DNA of 64,000 nucleotides from Marasmius tenuissimus (GCA_029532415.1 JAQOTA010000071.1:310001-374000); one strand, 5' to 3'; counted from the first letter of the stretch, positions 34,385 to 46,100 are shown. Made by a program: numbers and translations. The notes: generated by a model not told the origin, from the sequence alone.

Positions 34385-35386
34385 ATGGCTATCGCTGTTG
34401 ACCATGCAGTGATTTTATTTATCATTGCTTATGATGATGAACCTATGCTGATTGTTGTTTTATTACTCCAGACCGCTATGGCTCCTGTTATGTCTACCCT
34501 CATTGCTACTGTTGAAGTATTCAATGGTGTCAATCCTCCTTTTCGCAAGTGGTCCAAAGGTCTTTCCACCTATGCGATGATCAACAAGTTTTACGACCAT
34601 TACACTGGGGAAGCTAAGATCCCTGTTGCACCAGTCAAACCAACTGCTCCAGTACAACCTCAACCAACTATGACCATGACTGGGACTGGTGAGAGTGCGC
34701 AGGAGACTATTGTTCCTATTCCCACCACCACCATGACCTGGTACCGTGCTGATGTTGAGAAGTATGAGAAGGATGTTGAGAAGTGGGAGAAGGACATGGA
34801 GAAGCATGACAAGGTTATGTGTTGTTGGAAGAAGCTTGAAAACAAGGCTATTGGTGCATTACAAGCCACTACCACACTTGCTGTGCAGACTGTCATGGAT
34901 GACAACACCTTCTCTGCTAAACAATGCTTTGATGCTATCAAAGAGAGGTTTGCCACAAGGACTTCTGTCTCCGTTTGGGCAGACTCCAAGACAATCATGG
35001 ACTTTTGTTTGTCTGGTGGCAACCCCATTCCCGAGATTGCCAGACTCAAATTTCTTTTTGATCAACTCTATGAAGCCTCCATTGAACTTCCTGATGTCAT
35101 TAAAGCGATGCTCCTACTCTCCATTCTTCCTCAACAATGGTTGAATGCTTGTGAATTCACTACGAATGGCAACTCCCCTTCTGAGCTTACTTTCAAAGTT
35201 GCTTGTGAAGCTGTTGTTAACCATTACAAAGCCTGGAAACCTGCTCCTCTTGGATCATGTATCTCCTCTGTTAAGAAGAAGGACAGGGACCCAAAGCTTA
35301 ACCAACAGTCCTCTCCTCCTTTGTCATCGTCTAACAATAACAACCAGTCCAATAATGACAACGACCAGAAAAAGAAGAACAACTGA
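34385..35386 (+). pseudogene. Copia Gag
   Basis: Capsid-type Gag of the Copia group: VFNGVNPPFRKWSKGL near the true start (an internal ATG at about 34,478 is more likely than the first one), a Lys/Glu-rich helix (EKYEKDVEKWEKDMEK), then FDAIKERFATRTSVSVW and PEIARLKFLFDQLYEA, as in the UBN2-type Gag domain. The tail is Asn/Gln/Lys-rich. The frame ends at TGA 35,384-35,386, but the same frame continues after it with a basic GRKKKGDSQ stretch into pol. The stop is therefore probably a decayed CGA inside a once continuous Gag-Pol. No CCHC knuckle was noticed before the stop. Confidence 0.8.
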
Positions 35387-35473
35387 CGTGGCAGGAAGAA
35401 GAAGGGTGATTCTCAGGACAACAAGGGTGACTCCTCTCACAAGGGTCATTCTCATATCGCATCCCTCGCTCAT

Positions 35474-38439
35474 TTGTCCATCTCCTCACCGCCCATCGTT
35501 CCTGACACTCCATCTGTCATACATCCCGTGGATCGATCCTGGGATCCACTCCACATGCAGTGTTTCTCTGGTGCTACCTTGGGTGGTACTGTTTTTGAGA
35601 ATGCTCAGGCTGCTCACAGTCTTGCCGATTGTCTTGGTGTTCCCAAGTATGCCCACGTCCTTGAACCTATGAAACAGGGATATGCGGCTGCTTCCTCTTC
35701 CTCCCTGAAGCATTGTATTGATGGTCCCTCCTCCACTGCTCCATATGCAAAGCGTGCTAAGAGTGTTGAGAAGGTTTACGACCTCCATGATTCCTTCTAT
35801 GCGGACTCCAACTCTGAACGTGAGGATCATATCATGTTGAACGCTGTTAACGATTCTTTGCGTACAGAGACTGCAAGCAGAAGTGCCATGGACGTTGACA
35901 GTGAGATTGCAGATGCCACTGGTTTTTCTGACGATGTTGAGTACGATTCGGTCTCCATCGGATCTGAGGAATCTGACTATGACAGGCAAGTGCCTTATCT
36001 CAGTCTCTCATCTCACACTGATATGAACCTACAGTGCACTGATCTTTTGGCCGCTTCTAAATGTAGTCGTTCTAGTATCGTGTCCCATATCAAATTTGCG
36101 CAATATATTGGTAATCACTTTGCCACATGCGCTAATTGTAAGGGAAAGAGAGCGACTGGAAACTTGCAAGAGTGGATTGTCAATTCAGGTGCTTCATCGC
36201 ACTTTACTTATGATCTCAAAGATTTTGCCGAGTATGAACCCATGAACAATGGACCACAGCTAAACACTGTGAACAAGGACAACCCTATTCAAATTAAGGG
36301 GAAAGGGACTGTGTTCATTGGTCATTCTGTTGAAGGATCTGACGGTCATATGGAGGAACACATTATGCAACTCTATCCTGTCTATTATGTTCCACTTCTG
36401 TCAATTTGACTTCTCTCACTTGGAGAATTCTTGCAAGGTGGTCTGCAAGTACGTGGATTGTCTAGCAAATTGGCTTTTTATAACAAGGGTCAATGCCAAT
36501 CATTGGTATCTTACCCACTTACGCCTGGTCAAACCATCTTTTGGGTTAGCTCACAGAAAGCTTCTGCTCGTAGCTTAATGACCAAGACAACAATGGATAA
36601 AGTTGACTACAAGACTCTACACAGATGTTTCAGACATTGTTCAGACAAGGCTCTGGATAAAGCTCGGAAGCATACTAAGAACTTCCTGGAATTCGACTGA
36701 AAACTGAAGAAAACCTGATTATGCTGAGGATGTGCAGAAGGAAAAATGCACTCCAAATCGTTCCCTGACTCCACTACCTGTGCCTCGAAACCCTTCGAGA
36801 AAATCCACTCCGACCTCAAACAATTCCCCACTGAGTCATACCACAAATACAAATGGTATATGTTGTTTGTCAATGACTGTACTTCACATGGCTGGACAAT
36901 GCTCATGCAACACAAATCTGACTCTGTCAAGATGCTCTGTGACTTTATTGCTATGGTGAAGGTGCAATCTGGTGTTGATATTAAGGAATGGATGTCCGAT
37001 GGAGGGGGAGAGTACAAATCGGATGCCTTTGATGATGTACTAAAGGAGCACAGTATCGAAATTCTGACCAACATTCCATATACACCGGAACAGAACAGTT
37101 GTGCAGAACAGTTCAATTGGACCATTGTCAAGAAAGCTCAAGCTCTTTGCTTTGATGCTTGTCTTCCACCTTCTTGGTGAGAATTCTGTGTGTTGCATGC
37201 TGTTGTACTTCACAATCGGATGCCGTCCCAGTGCTTACGTTGGTTGATCCTGCATGAGAAGTTACATGGCAGTGCACCAGATGTCTGATCTCTGAGTCTT
37301 CGGATGTGCAACGTATGTGTTTATTCCGGAAAAGTGTTGAGTTAACAAGTTATCCCTGCGTTTGGAACTGATGACCTTTATCAGTTTTCAGGAAGACATG
37401 AAAGGATATGTCTTCATGAAGATGTCTAATAATGCTATCTTCAAAAGCGCTACTGCTCTGTTTGATGAAAACTTGTTCCCGAAGTGTTCTGATCAGAAAC
37501 CTTGTGGCTTTACCCCAGTGGGTGAAATCCCTGAAATACCACCAGTATTGGGTGAAAATCCCAACTTCTCTTTGGATAGTGATGATGATTTGTCTGATGA
37601 CGATCTTTATCCTCCCGAGAACCTTCCAAAGCAATTTGAATCTCCGCATGACGATGATGGAGATGGTACTGTACCTCAGGGTGAACATCAACATCCTGAT
37701 CCTGATCCTCCAATTCAGCCTCCCAGGCCACCTACACCAGTGGGTGGACAAGAGCAGACTCCACCTCCAAGGCATTCAGGCAGAACTCAGACGGGTACTA
37801 AGCAACCTGATAATGTATTTGGTGAACAACAAGACCCAAATAATCCCTCGCACATTGTGCGTGATATGGAGAAAACTTCTACATGGAGAGATGCCACAGG
37901 TGATAGAGAACCCATGGATCCACCTACTACTTGTAGGAGAGGCAGACCTAGAAAAGTTCCTGGGACTAATTGTGCCAGTCTGTCTACCATGTGTAACTCC
38001 AGGGGGAGTCAGCCCAATAGCTTAGTGCAACAATTATCCCAGGAAGGGGGAGTAGGTTTCGTGATTTATCTGTTAAATCAGGCAGTTCCCATTCACAATG
38101 ACCTCACTGATATGTCTAACATTCGAGAGTGGACTCTCTGTGACATACTGAAGCTGCCAACTGAGCAGCAGAGAGAATGGAAGGCTGCTTGCTGTGATGA
38201 ACTAGAGGCTCTTTGCAGGTGCAAGGTTTTCGAATTGGTTGACCTACCTCAAGGTTGCAAGGCTGTCAAGAATAAATGGGTGTTTGACGTCAAGTCAGAC
38301 GGTCGAAAGAAAGCTTGACTTGTTGCCAAGGGTTTCTCTCAGGTCAAAGGTGCTGACTTTGATGAGATCTTCTCACCAGTTGTGCGGTTTGAAACTGTAC
38401 GGATGATGCTCACATTAGCAGCTCTCAAAAACTGGGGGT
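35474..38439 (+). pseudogene. Copia pol, N-terminal half (protease, integrase, start of RT), broken
   Basis: Domains in order. Protease near 36,170: the active motif reads WIVNSGASSHFT, with Asn where the catalytic Asp should be. GAG-pre-integrase region near 36,730 (GCAEGKMHSKSFPDS). Integrase core 36,790-37,180 with KPFEKIHSDL, WMSDGGGEY and a decayed ENS..AEQFNWTI (normally NGVAER.NRTI). An acidic/Pro-rich linker with RRGRPRK follows, then the RT start KWVFDVKSDG and LVAKGFSQVKGADF. In-frame stops lie at 36,407, 36,725, 37,178 and 38,316; several stand where Arg CGA is expected. The frame then stops abruptly at about 38,439, where the unknown-family gene begins on the other strand. The rest of RT and RNase H is at 16,412-15,157. 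Confidence 0.85.
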
Positions 38440-39571
38440 GGAACGATTGACACCGCCAGTGGAGGAAGAAGCACTAGTGGAGAGAGGGTGAGAGTGGGTG
38501 GACGAAGTGATCTTGCCTGCGGAACCTTGGCTATATGACGACGAATATGCACCTGGAAGGTGCATGTTCTCAAAGGGGCTGGCGGTCGAGAAACATCTTG
38601 CGGCTGCTGCACGTAAAGCAGTGAACTTTGTGTCGTGGCCGGCCTGAGCATTAGCAAGGAGTACGGGATAGGGTGGCGTTGCGGTCATGGTATAGATGAA
38701 AGGCTTGCGGAAAGGTTTCACAGTGAGAATGATTTGTCGGTCGAAAGTGCCATAAGGCCGGACGTAATAAACAGGGAGTCCAAAGTGCTGGAGGAAGAGG
38801 GCATCCCGGTCGGTCCAGATGAAAGCCCCCATTCGATGTTCGGGGTAATGGATGCTGTTGGCGTTCGCATTGCTCTGCTCTAACCAATCCAGCAGCACAA
38901 CCGTGTACGACCACGCTCGCCGTAGCTCAGAAACCCCTAGTTGGATATCCTTGAACGACATCGACACATTGCGAACCCGGTTCAAGCATATGGTCAGCGT
39001 GTTGTCGAACTCCTGAATGAGCTGAGAGACGTTAATCTGGCCAACTACACCGGCCTGTTTGAATTGTCTCGAACGTTCCCGTAGACGATGTACCACCTGC
39101 TCGAGACTGTCGCCCAAAGGCTTCCTAAGAACTCCTTCGTTGCGGGGCGTGCCTTGTGCAGTGAACTCCATATCATACGTTGATATCCGAACCCACATAT
39201 TGCTATCACTGATGTAGGGATGATTCTCGTCGGATGGTGGACAGGGTATCCAAGCAAGATAGAGATTCCGATGGTTGAAGGGCTGTGGGGTTTGAACAGG
39301 ATCGTCGGGGCCAAAGAGCCCGTCTTCTCGACGGTACAAGTTGCGTGTGGAGCCAAATGGAGGGATGGGAATGGTTGATGAGTTCGGAGAGGTGACGAAT
39401 TCACGCGTTCTCGGATGCAAGCAGGCCACGAGTCCATTGGAATGAGAGAGGGTGCCTGCGTATCTTATTAGACCTTGTAGCTGACTAATCAAAGTGGAAA
39501 AACTCACCAGTGAAGCCCTCCAACGGGACGTTCCTCGTCAGATTGTGTTCCGTCAGGTTCAGAGAGTCCAT
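38440..39571 (-). pseudogene. unknown Agaricomycete family, N-terminal half (split from 16,413-17,435)
   Basis: Exon 1 starts ATG at 39,571 (MDSLNLTEHNLTRNVPLEGF) and is joined by a GTGAGT...ACGCAG intron (about 39,506-39,456) to a long exon: LSHSNGLVACLHPRTREF, YRREDGLFGPDDPVQTPQPF, WLEQSNANANSIHYPEHRMG and GAFIWTDRDALFLQHF, then GLPVYYVRPYG. It matches the order of the copy at 27,546. The frame reaches a stop only by running into Copia sequence at 38,425, so the natural C-terminal half is missing here. That half sits at 16,413-17,435 on the other strand. In the un-inverted order the gene would be a passenger of the hAT element, transcribed against the transposase. Before the break it has no internal stop. 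Confidence 0.7.
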
Positions 39572-40143
39572 TGCGACGAATACGCAAGGACTGGGTGATC
39601 TAGAGTGTCACTTAAAGTTTCTTGAGGACAGGCACGCAACAATCGTTGCAGCCAAGGGAATGTTAAGAGAGCAAACGGTTGGGGCGGACGTGATGTTCGA
39701 ATCAGGGAGGGAGGCCGACCTTCGTTGAGGGGATGGTACAACGGGTAAAAGTCGCTCGAATCACTTCAAGGACAGTGCGCGCAAAACGTTTTTGTGGCTC
39801 TGGAGGGCCTTGCAAGGGAGAGGAGAGAGGAAATGCTGTAAAATATGTTACAATATGTTAGTATGTACAATAATATCGAAATAGAAAAGACTTACTTATG
39901 ATTTTGAGGGACGTTGGGGGGAACGGGGCTTTGTGGGCGTCAACTTGAGCTGTATGGGGTGGGCATTGTGTTGTGTGTACAGTGCCGCCTGTTTGTGCAG
40001 CTGTGTGAACCTTAATCGTGAACCTTAATTGTGAGAACTGCGTGTAGTTCTCACAATTAAGGTTTGCACAGCTCAGCTCAGCCCTCAGCCCTCCCCACAC
40101 TGTCTGCTTAACGCCCTACCCTTCCCACTGCCGCCAACGTCTC
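39572..40143. other. upstream region with a perfect hairpin
   Basis: Lies between the divergent start of the unknown gene and the interrupted plus-strand exons. It contains AACCTTAATTGTGAGAACT (40,021-40,039), a 6-base loop GCGTGT and the perfect complement (40,046-40,064), with further imperfect pairing outward (AGCTGTG/CACAGCT). It may be a regulatory or terminal structure of the hAT element. Confidence 0.5.
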
Positions 40144-40341
40144 TCGTCTTCATTGATGTTGCCATCGGCGGCATTCTACACAACCCGATTCTATCTGCTA
40201 CTCTCGTGGACTTGGACTCACCTCTCCCTTTCAAATTCACCTCCCGCCGTCTTCCTCAGTCACCGTCCCCAACTTCAAGGCAAAGAGCCTTCATGCCGAC
40301 ATACAAGGTATGTTTTTTTTTTCTTCTCTCTCAATTGTATG

Positions 40342-41986
40342 TACAGTCGCTCAAAAAACTGGCCAAATGTTGGAGTACCCCATAAAGAATGGCCCATATC
40401 TCCACCATGGAGCATGATTACCTAATACTCTAGATACACAAAATGGACCCTGAAAGCACCACTTTCAGGTGCAGCTTACCCCATTGGATTATCAGCTCCC
40501 AGTGTGGAGATATTCCACATTCAAGTCAAAATTGCATTTGGCCAGTTTTTTGACCAGGGGGTTAAAATCAGTGGATTTTACATTCTAGTACTTTGTATGG
40601 CCTCCCTTGGCCTTGATAACTGCAGCACACCATCTAGGCATACTTTCTATCAGCTTCTGACACACTTCCACCTCAATCTTCACCCACTCCTCTGCTGCCC
40701 TGTCCCACAATTCATAAACTCCAGAAGGGGGTGCATCATAGCCTGTAAGTCGACTTTTAAGGTGTTTCCAAAGGTTCTCAATGGGGTTGAGGTCAGGAGA
40801 CTGGGAAGGCCACTCCATAACCTCAATTCCATTGTCTTTGGACCACTTGGAGGCCAATTTTGATGTGTGTTTGGGGTCATTATCTTGTTGAAAGATGAAT
40901 TCATCAGAAGAAAGGTTGAGATTTTCCCTGCTGATTGGCAAATGCTCCTCCAAAATGTCCACATACTGCTGTGCATCCATCCTCCCTTCAACCTCCACCA
41001 ACTGCCCCACACCATTCCAGCTCACACATCCCCAAACCATTATATTCCCTCCCCCAAACTTCACAGTTTCCTTCACCTCCCGCTCCAGTAGTGGATCTCC
41101 CTTTGTTTTCCACACATATGACCTCCCATCTGACTCATATCGGTTCACCTTGGACTCATCTGTGAACATAACCCTTTTCCAGTCTTCCACTGTCCAGTTC
41201 ATGTGCTTCTGTGCCCATGCCAACCTGCCCCGCTTGTGGTATGGCTTGATTAGTGGTTTCTTTTTCTGTTTTGTGGCATACATATGATGCTTGTGAAGGA
41301 GATTTCTGGTGGTTTGTGGAGTGATAGGGGAGTCCAGGACAGTGTTGAGGGTTCGGGTCATGTGAGAGGCATCCTTGGAAGCACCAGTGCGGATTTGTGT
41401 CAGAATATGGTGTTCATCACGGGGGGGCGAGTTTCTTGGGACGGCCACCACAAGGGTTCTCTTTGTCAGGGAGCAGTTTGTTGATGTAGTTGGTGACCGT
41501 GGTCTTGCTACAATGCACTTTGGCTGCAATATCCCTGGCAGAAAGGCTGGGATCTGCAGCAAGTTCCAGGATAAGCTTTTGTTTAGCTTTAGAGAGGGGG
41601 CGCATGTTGGTGCCCCATCTCAAAGATGCTCAAGCCTTTTATAATGTCCAGTGGAGTACATGATGTCACTCAAGACATCATAGATGATGCTGTCAAAAGT
41701 CTGAAGTCATACTGATGTCATATCTTACAACACAATAGAATTACTCCTCAACATCACTGATTTTGACCCCCCGGTCAAAAAACTGGCCAAATGCAATTTT
41801 GACTTGAATGTGGAATATCTCCACACTGGGAGCTGATAATCCAATGGGGTAAACTGCACCTGAAAGTGGTGCTTTCAGGGTCCATTTTGTGTATCTAGAG
41901 TATTAGGTAATCATGCTCCATGGTGGAGATATGGGCCATTCTTTATGGGGTACCCCAACATTTGGCCAGTTTTTTGGGCGACTGTA
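40342..41986 (-). mobile_element. Tc1/mariner transposon, complete ends, with TA duplications
   Basis: Starts CAGTCGCTCAAAAAACTGGC at 40,344 and ends with the complement at 41,984; a TA stands outside each end (40,342-40,343 and 41,985-41,986). The terminal inverted repeats are about 220-230 bp with only a few differences. Within each, the word TCAAAAAACTGGCCAAATG occurs at the outer edge and again, inverted, at the inner edge, giving four copies per element. Body 1641 bp with one transposase gene. It inserted into a stretch that looks like an intron. Confidence 0.9.
40585..41623 (-). pseudogene. Tc1-like transposase with a frameshift in a C7 run
   Basis: DDE transposase that cuts and pastes at TA. 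The N-terminal helix-turn-helix DNA-binding part (41,623-41,417) reads ADPSLSARDIAAKVHCSKTT and ends in GGRPKK. The catalytic part (from about 41,425 to 40,585) has MFTDESKVNRYE (first Asp), FQQDNDPKHTS (second Asp) and PSQSPDLNPIENLW (third acidic residue, Glu), so the triad is intact. The two parts are in different frames. The switch falls at a run of seven C (41,427-41,421), where losing one or gaining two bases would restore the frame. The copy is young, and a sequencing error in the homopolymer is also possible. Confidence 0.9.
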
Positions 41987-43164
41987 CTTTACGCTAACAT
42001 TTTCGATTTTTTTTTGCATAGACTCGACTTGTTAATTCACCTCGCATCCGGGGCCACGTCGCAAGACGCGCGCCAGTCCTCAGTGATACTGAGCGACTTC
42101 CTTTGGGACAGCATACCTTCTGCCGCGACGTGCGCCGTACGCATGCCCTCGGAGCAATCCGAGTGACTTTATCCATCACTGCTGCACGTCGCAATCAAGA
42201 CATTGAGGACTGCAGATCACAGGTTCGTTCTTCAGTGCTCCTTGGAGCTGGATGTCTCTCAACCTCTGCTATCTCACAGGTCCACAAGCAGACCTCTGAA
42301 TGCTCTGGAATTGGTGGTAAGTGCTTCAAATATTTCGTTATTTACATCACGCTAATGTGTCGTATATTTTTATCTTGCCCTCATTCCCCTGCCACGACGT
42401 AAGTCATGCGCATGTCCTCAGAAAATTCTGGGTGACTTCTTTCAGTTAGAGGGTGTTGTTACTGCTTGTCATCTGCATATATTACGTCAAATAGAATGCG
42501 CACTGAACCCCAATTGCCTCCGTGTATGACTCACGAACCGCAAGTTAGACCCTCTCTCGACTCCACTCCTGACTAAAACATGCCTCGAGACGCTTAATCT
42601 CGGCTCTGAGGAGATGAAAGTGATGGTTTTTTTAACCTCATGTTGATCATCGTGGTCGCCTATGCATTCCGCGCAAGCCTTGGGTACAAATTCAGAGCAT
42701 CATGGTATGTCAATCTCGCTTGTCACTATCCACTTTCCCTCTTTGGCTGCCTCGTCACGCACTCATGCTGTTGATATGAAGCCGGGTAATCGTCTTCATG
42801 GGAATCGCCGCGAGAAACGCGTCACATCAAACTTTTCTTCCCCATTGGAGTGCAAAATCTCGTTCTCTTGTCCCTCATGTGTGCGTTCTTTTTTTCTAAC
42901 ATGTCCTATCACGTCTAGCGACCACCTCTGTCAATACTCTTACGTTTCTTCGGTCTTTTTGTACCTCTCAACTGCCTCCTGGTTCGCCATTCACATCGAT
43001 TATAACTCTCGTATTCTACAGCTTACTGACTCCATTGGACAGGGTCTCGAATCCCGGGAATCTCAGCGAAGGATTCCAAAGAATGTTGACGCGTAATTCG
43101 CAATGCAATCGCGCTTGAATCATATATATACCTGCTATATTGCGACTGAGTTTGTTGTACAGTC
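41987..43164. other. 5' region of the hAT transposase gene, unclear
   Basis: Apart from the Arg-rich frame at 42,019-42,220 there are short plus-strand frames with possible GTAAGT/CAG signals (42,315; 42,888), but no recognisable protein. No second hAT terminus is visible here, although one would be expected if the hAT began just upstream of its transposase. Confidence 0.35.
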
Positions 43165-46100
43165 ATGGCTTCTCGAAAAAAGGCAGCTCAGAAGGCAGCT
43201 CGTGCTGGTGCTGGCCCACCAAAGCAAGCCCCTGCTCCCCAAGTACAAGGTATGGCTCCCTGCTCCCTGCCCGAAGTCATTGCTAACTCCATATCAGTGC
43301 CTCGAAGAAAGACCAGGCGTGGCCAAATGGATGAAGAACCTGTCGATAATCCACCCCCAGCGAAGGGTGAGCCAGTAGCCACTCCACACCATCACGTGCC
43401 TTTAACAAAGTCCACAGCAGTGAATAAGCCACAAGCCACCAAGTCTAAGGCTCACACAAAGGCTTTCGAAAGCACTCTCGAGGAGCCTGCAACACTGCCA
43501 GCAGATGGTGAGTATTTCCCTTTTCTCTATTCCCTCATCACGCACTCATAGTCTCACAGGCGGAACTCGCATTGCGCCAAAACCCACAAATGGAACCAAG
43601 CAGCCTCCTCCCGAACCGATTGAAGAAGTTCCTCCTCCCCGCCCACAACCCAAACCTTGTGGAAAAGCGGCCCAGACAAAGGCGATCAATGAGAGTATAG
43701 CAGTTGGCAAGGACAAGGGCAAGGGAGTTGACAGGGGTGAGTATTGTATATATGTGAAGCACCAATTCTGACAGAATATGCACATAGGACCCGTAGAACC
43801 TCAAGTGGAAGTTCTCGACATGGCTTTCAGCGACGAGGATGACCCCTTTGCAGCTGTTTTAGGTAAGCCATGATTTTTGTTCGGTGGATCGTAAAGTAAC
43901 ATTCATGGAGATCTGTAAAGAGAGTTGAATACACCCTTCAACATTTGGACTACTGCCCTTGCTCACCAACCGAGTATGTCATCTTCATCACTCGTTTCTC
44001 GCAATGATGCTCATCGATTCTTTAGACACACCAGGACCTGATTTCTTGACCTTTGAAGAGGGCGACTACGAGTTTGTTGAGGATGACGCCCCCGGGCCAA
44101 GTAAGTTTAGCACTTTGCTAGTGGGATCTATACTCATTCATCTCCAGGTCAGCTTGTGATCGCATCAACGCCCGTGCGGTCAGTGGATGGCCACATCACT
44201 GCGACCCCATTGCGTTGGTCCAAAAGACCCCCCACACCCTCAAGGAGCCAGATTCCGCAGACGATCGTGGAAACACCCTTAAGGAAACCCCGCCGTAGGC
44301 TGGCTGTTGAGTCTGATGGTGATGAAGAGGAGGAGGAGGAGACTGGGAGCGAAGGGGAAGTTCGACACCAGTCTGACCCCGGTATGTATATTCCTCCTAT
44401 CCTGTCAGTCTGAGCTTGAACGTCTTGGAAACAGAGACTTATGTGATGCCTAAAAAACCCAGGACAAAGGCTCAACGTGAGTTCTCCTTGTACGATTGAT
44501 GATTCTGACACTCACTTACCCTCATCAGTCGCTAAGCGAGCAAAGGCAAAGGCCAAGGCCAAGGCCACAGCAAAGGCAAAGGCAAAGGCAAAGGCAAAGG
44601 CAAAGAGGGTGGCATTTACAGAGGGTACAGCAGAAGACTTCAGTGACGAAGTTGCGGCAGTCGAGAAGGACCCAGATGACTCAGATAGCCCAGGACCTGA
44701 CCCGCTGCCAAAGAAAAGTCGGAAGGTTGGCAGTCGTGTGTTCAGGGATGATAGGCCACACATTCTGCGCGTCTTTGTTGCAGATTTGGTTCCGTTTCTT
44801 ACACTGGAGCCCGGCGGGGAACGTTCAGCCTGCAATTTTTGCAAGTAAGTTCTAGCTATGTCGTTTTCTACATCGTTTGGTTTACACATTGGCAGGGAAA
44901 AAGCTGAGGGTGATCCACGGCACCCTGTGACGACATTTGCAGAAGGATCTTCAACCGGTACCATTCGCGGGCATTTTTGGGACCAGCATCGCCATTCATG
45001 GATCACAGCCTGCGACACCACCAACCCACCCATCAAACTTCAGGGCAAACAAGGCCGAGCAGCCATAACGTACCAGGCTGAGAACGACATGAAGATCGCC
45101 CCAGTTATCGACCACCCCGCATTCAGCCTAGAAGTGCTTGGAAGCCTCCTGATGAAGTTGATTGTTGAGGAGGATCTCGTGAGTATCCTCTAACTTTTGT
45201 GTTCGAACGCTACTGATATATACCAGCCTATCTCATTCATTGAGGCGCCGACTTTGCGCAATATATTGCTGATTGCCAAGGAGAGTCTCCGGAACGATCA
45301 GATCCCGAAGCGTACCACCATGACGAACCTCATCATGCAAAGCTTCGTTACTGAGATGCATACGCTGAAGGATGAGTTCAAGGTAAGCTCTTTGTTCCTC
45401 TTTATTCTAGTTCTGTGCTAATGTTTGCTTTAGTTGGCGATGGGGAAGATCTTGTTCACGACTGATGGCTGGTCCACCTTTCTCCTCTATCCATTCATTG
45501 CTGTAATCGCCCACTGGATCCAAAAAGAAGCTATCAACGACCCCAAGCTTCGAGAACAACTTGGTCTTGACTACACCCTCACTCTCCGCTCCAATGTCAT
45601 TGGGTTTTATGGACTTCCCATTAGCCACACTGGCGAACACCTTGCATCCACCTTTATCCATATATTGAATCGCCTTAAGATCTTGTTGAAAGTGAGTACT
45701 CTTGCATTGATGTTCAGTTTGGTTCGAACCAACTGGTTTCGACCATACAGCTCGGATACATCACATCTGATAACGCTTCAAATAACACAACAATGCTCAT
45801 TGTCATCAGACGCAAGCTCATGGAGAACCACATCTTCACCAACTACAGTCCAACACAGAGTCAAATACGGTATGATTCGTCTTCAGTCAGATGGCCCTCA
45901 ACGCTGATTCTTATCCAGCTGCTTCGCACACATTCTTCATCTAGCATGTATGGCCATCATTGAGGCGGCCAATATAGGTGGCCTGGCCAAGAATTACACC
46001 GACAGTGATGCCGAGAAGAAACTCATTGAGAAGATGGGGAACTTGGGTATCTTCACCTGTGTCAGGGAAATCATTCGACAGGTATGTTGAGTCCATTCTG

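Larger units (their letters stand above)
40143..42400 (+). other. candidate spliced gene interrupted by the Tc1 element
   Basis: A possible exon ends at ACATACAAG before GTATGT (40,310). After the Tc1 insertion a poly-T tract and GCATAG (about 42,019) precede an Arg-rich frame: RLVNSPRIRGHVARRAPVLS to DCRSQ, then a GTTCGT donor near 42,222. If real, the Tc1 element lies in its intron. No domain recognised. It could be a 5' exon set of the hAT transposase gene or a second passenger. Confidence 0.3.

Noticed and set aside
14858..38439. Two separate partial Copia elements
   Set aside because: Their contents do not overlap, they stop at the same point of the RT, their LTRs are homologous and their outer flanks form a matching 5-bp duplication, so one split element is simpler.
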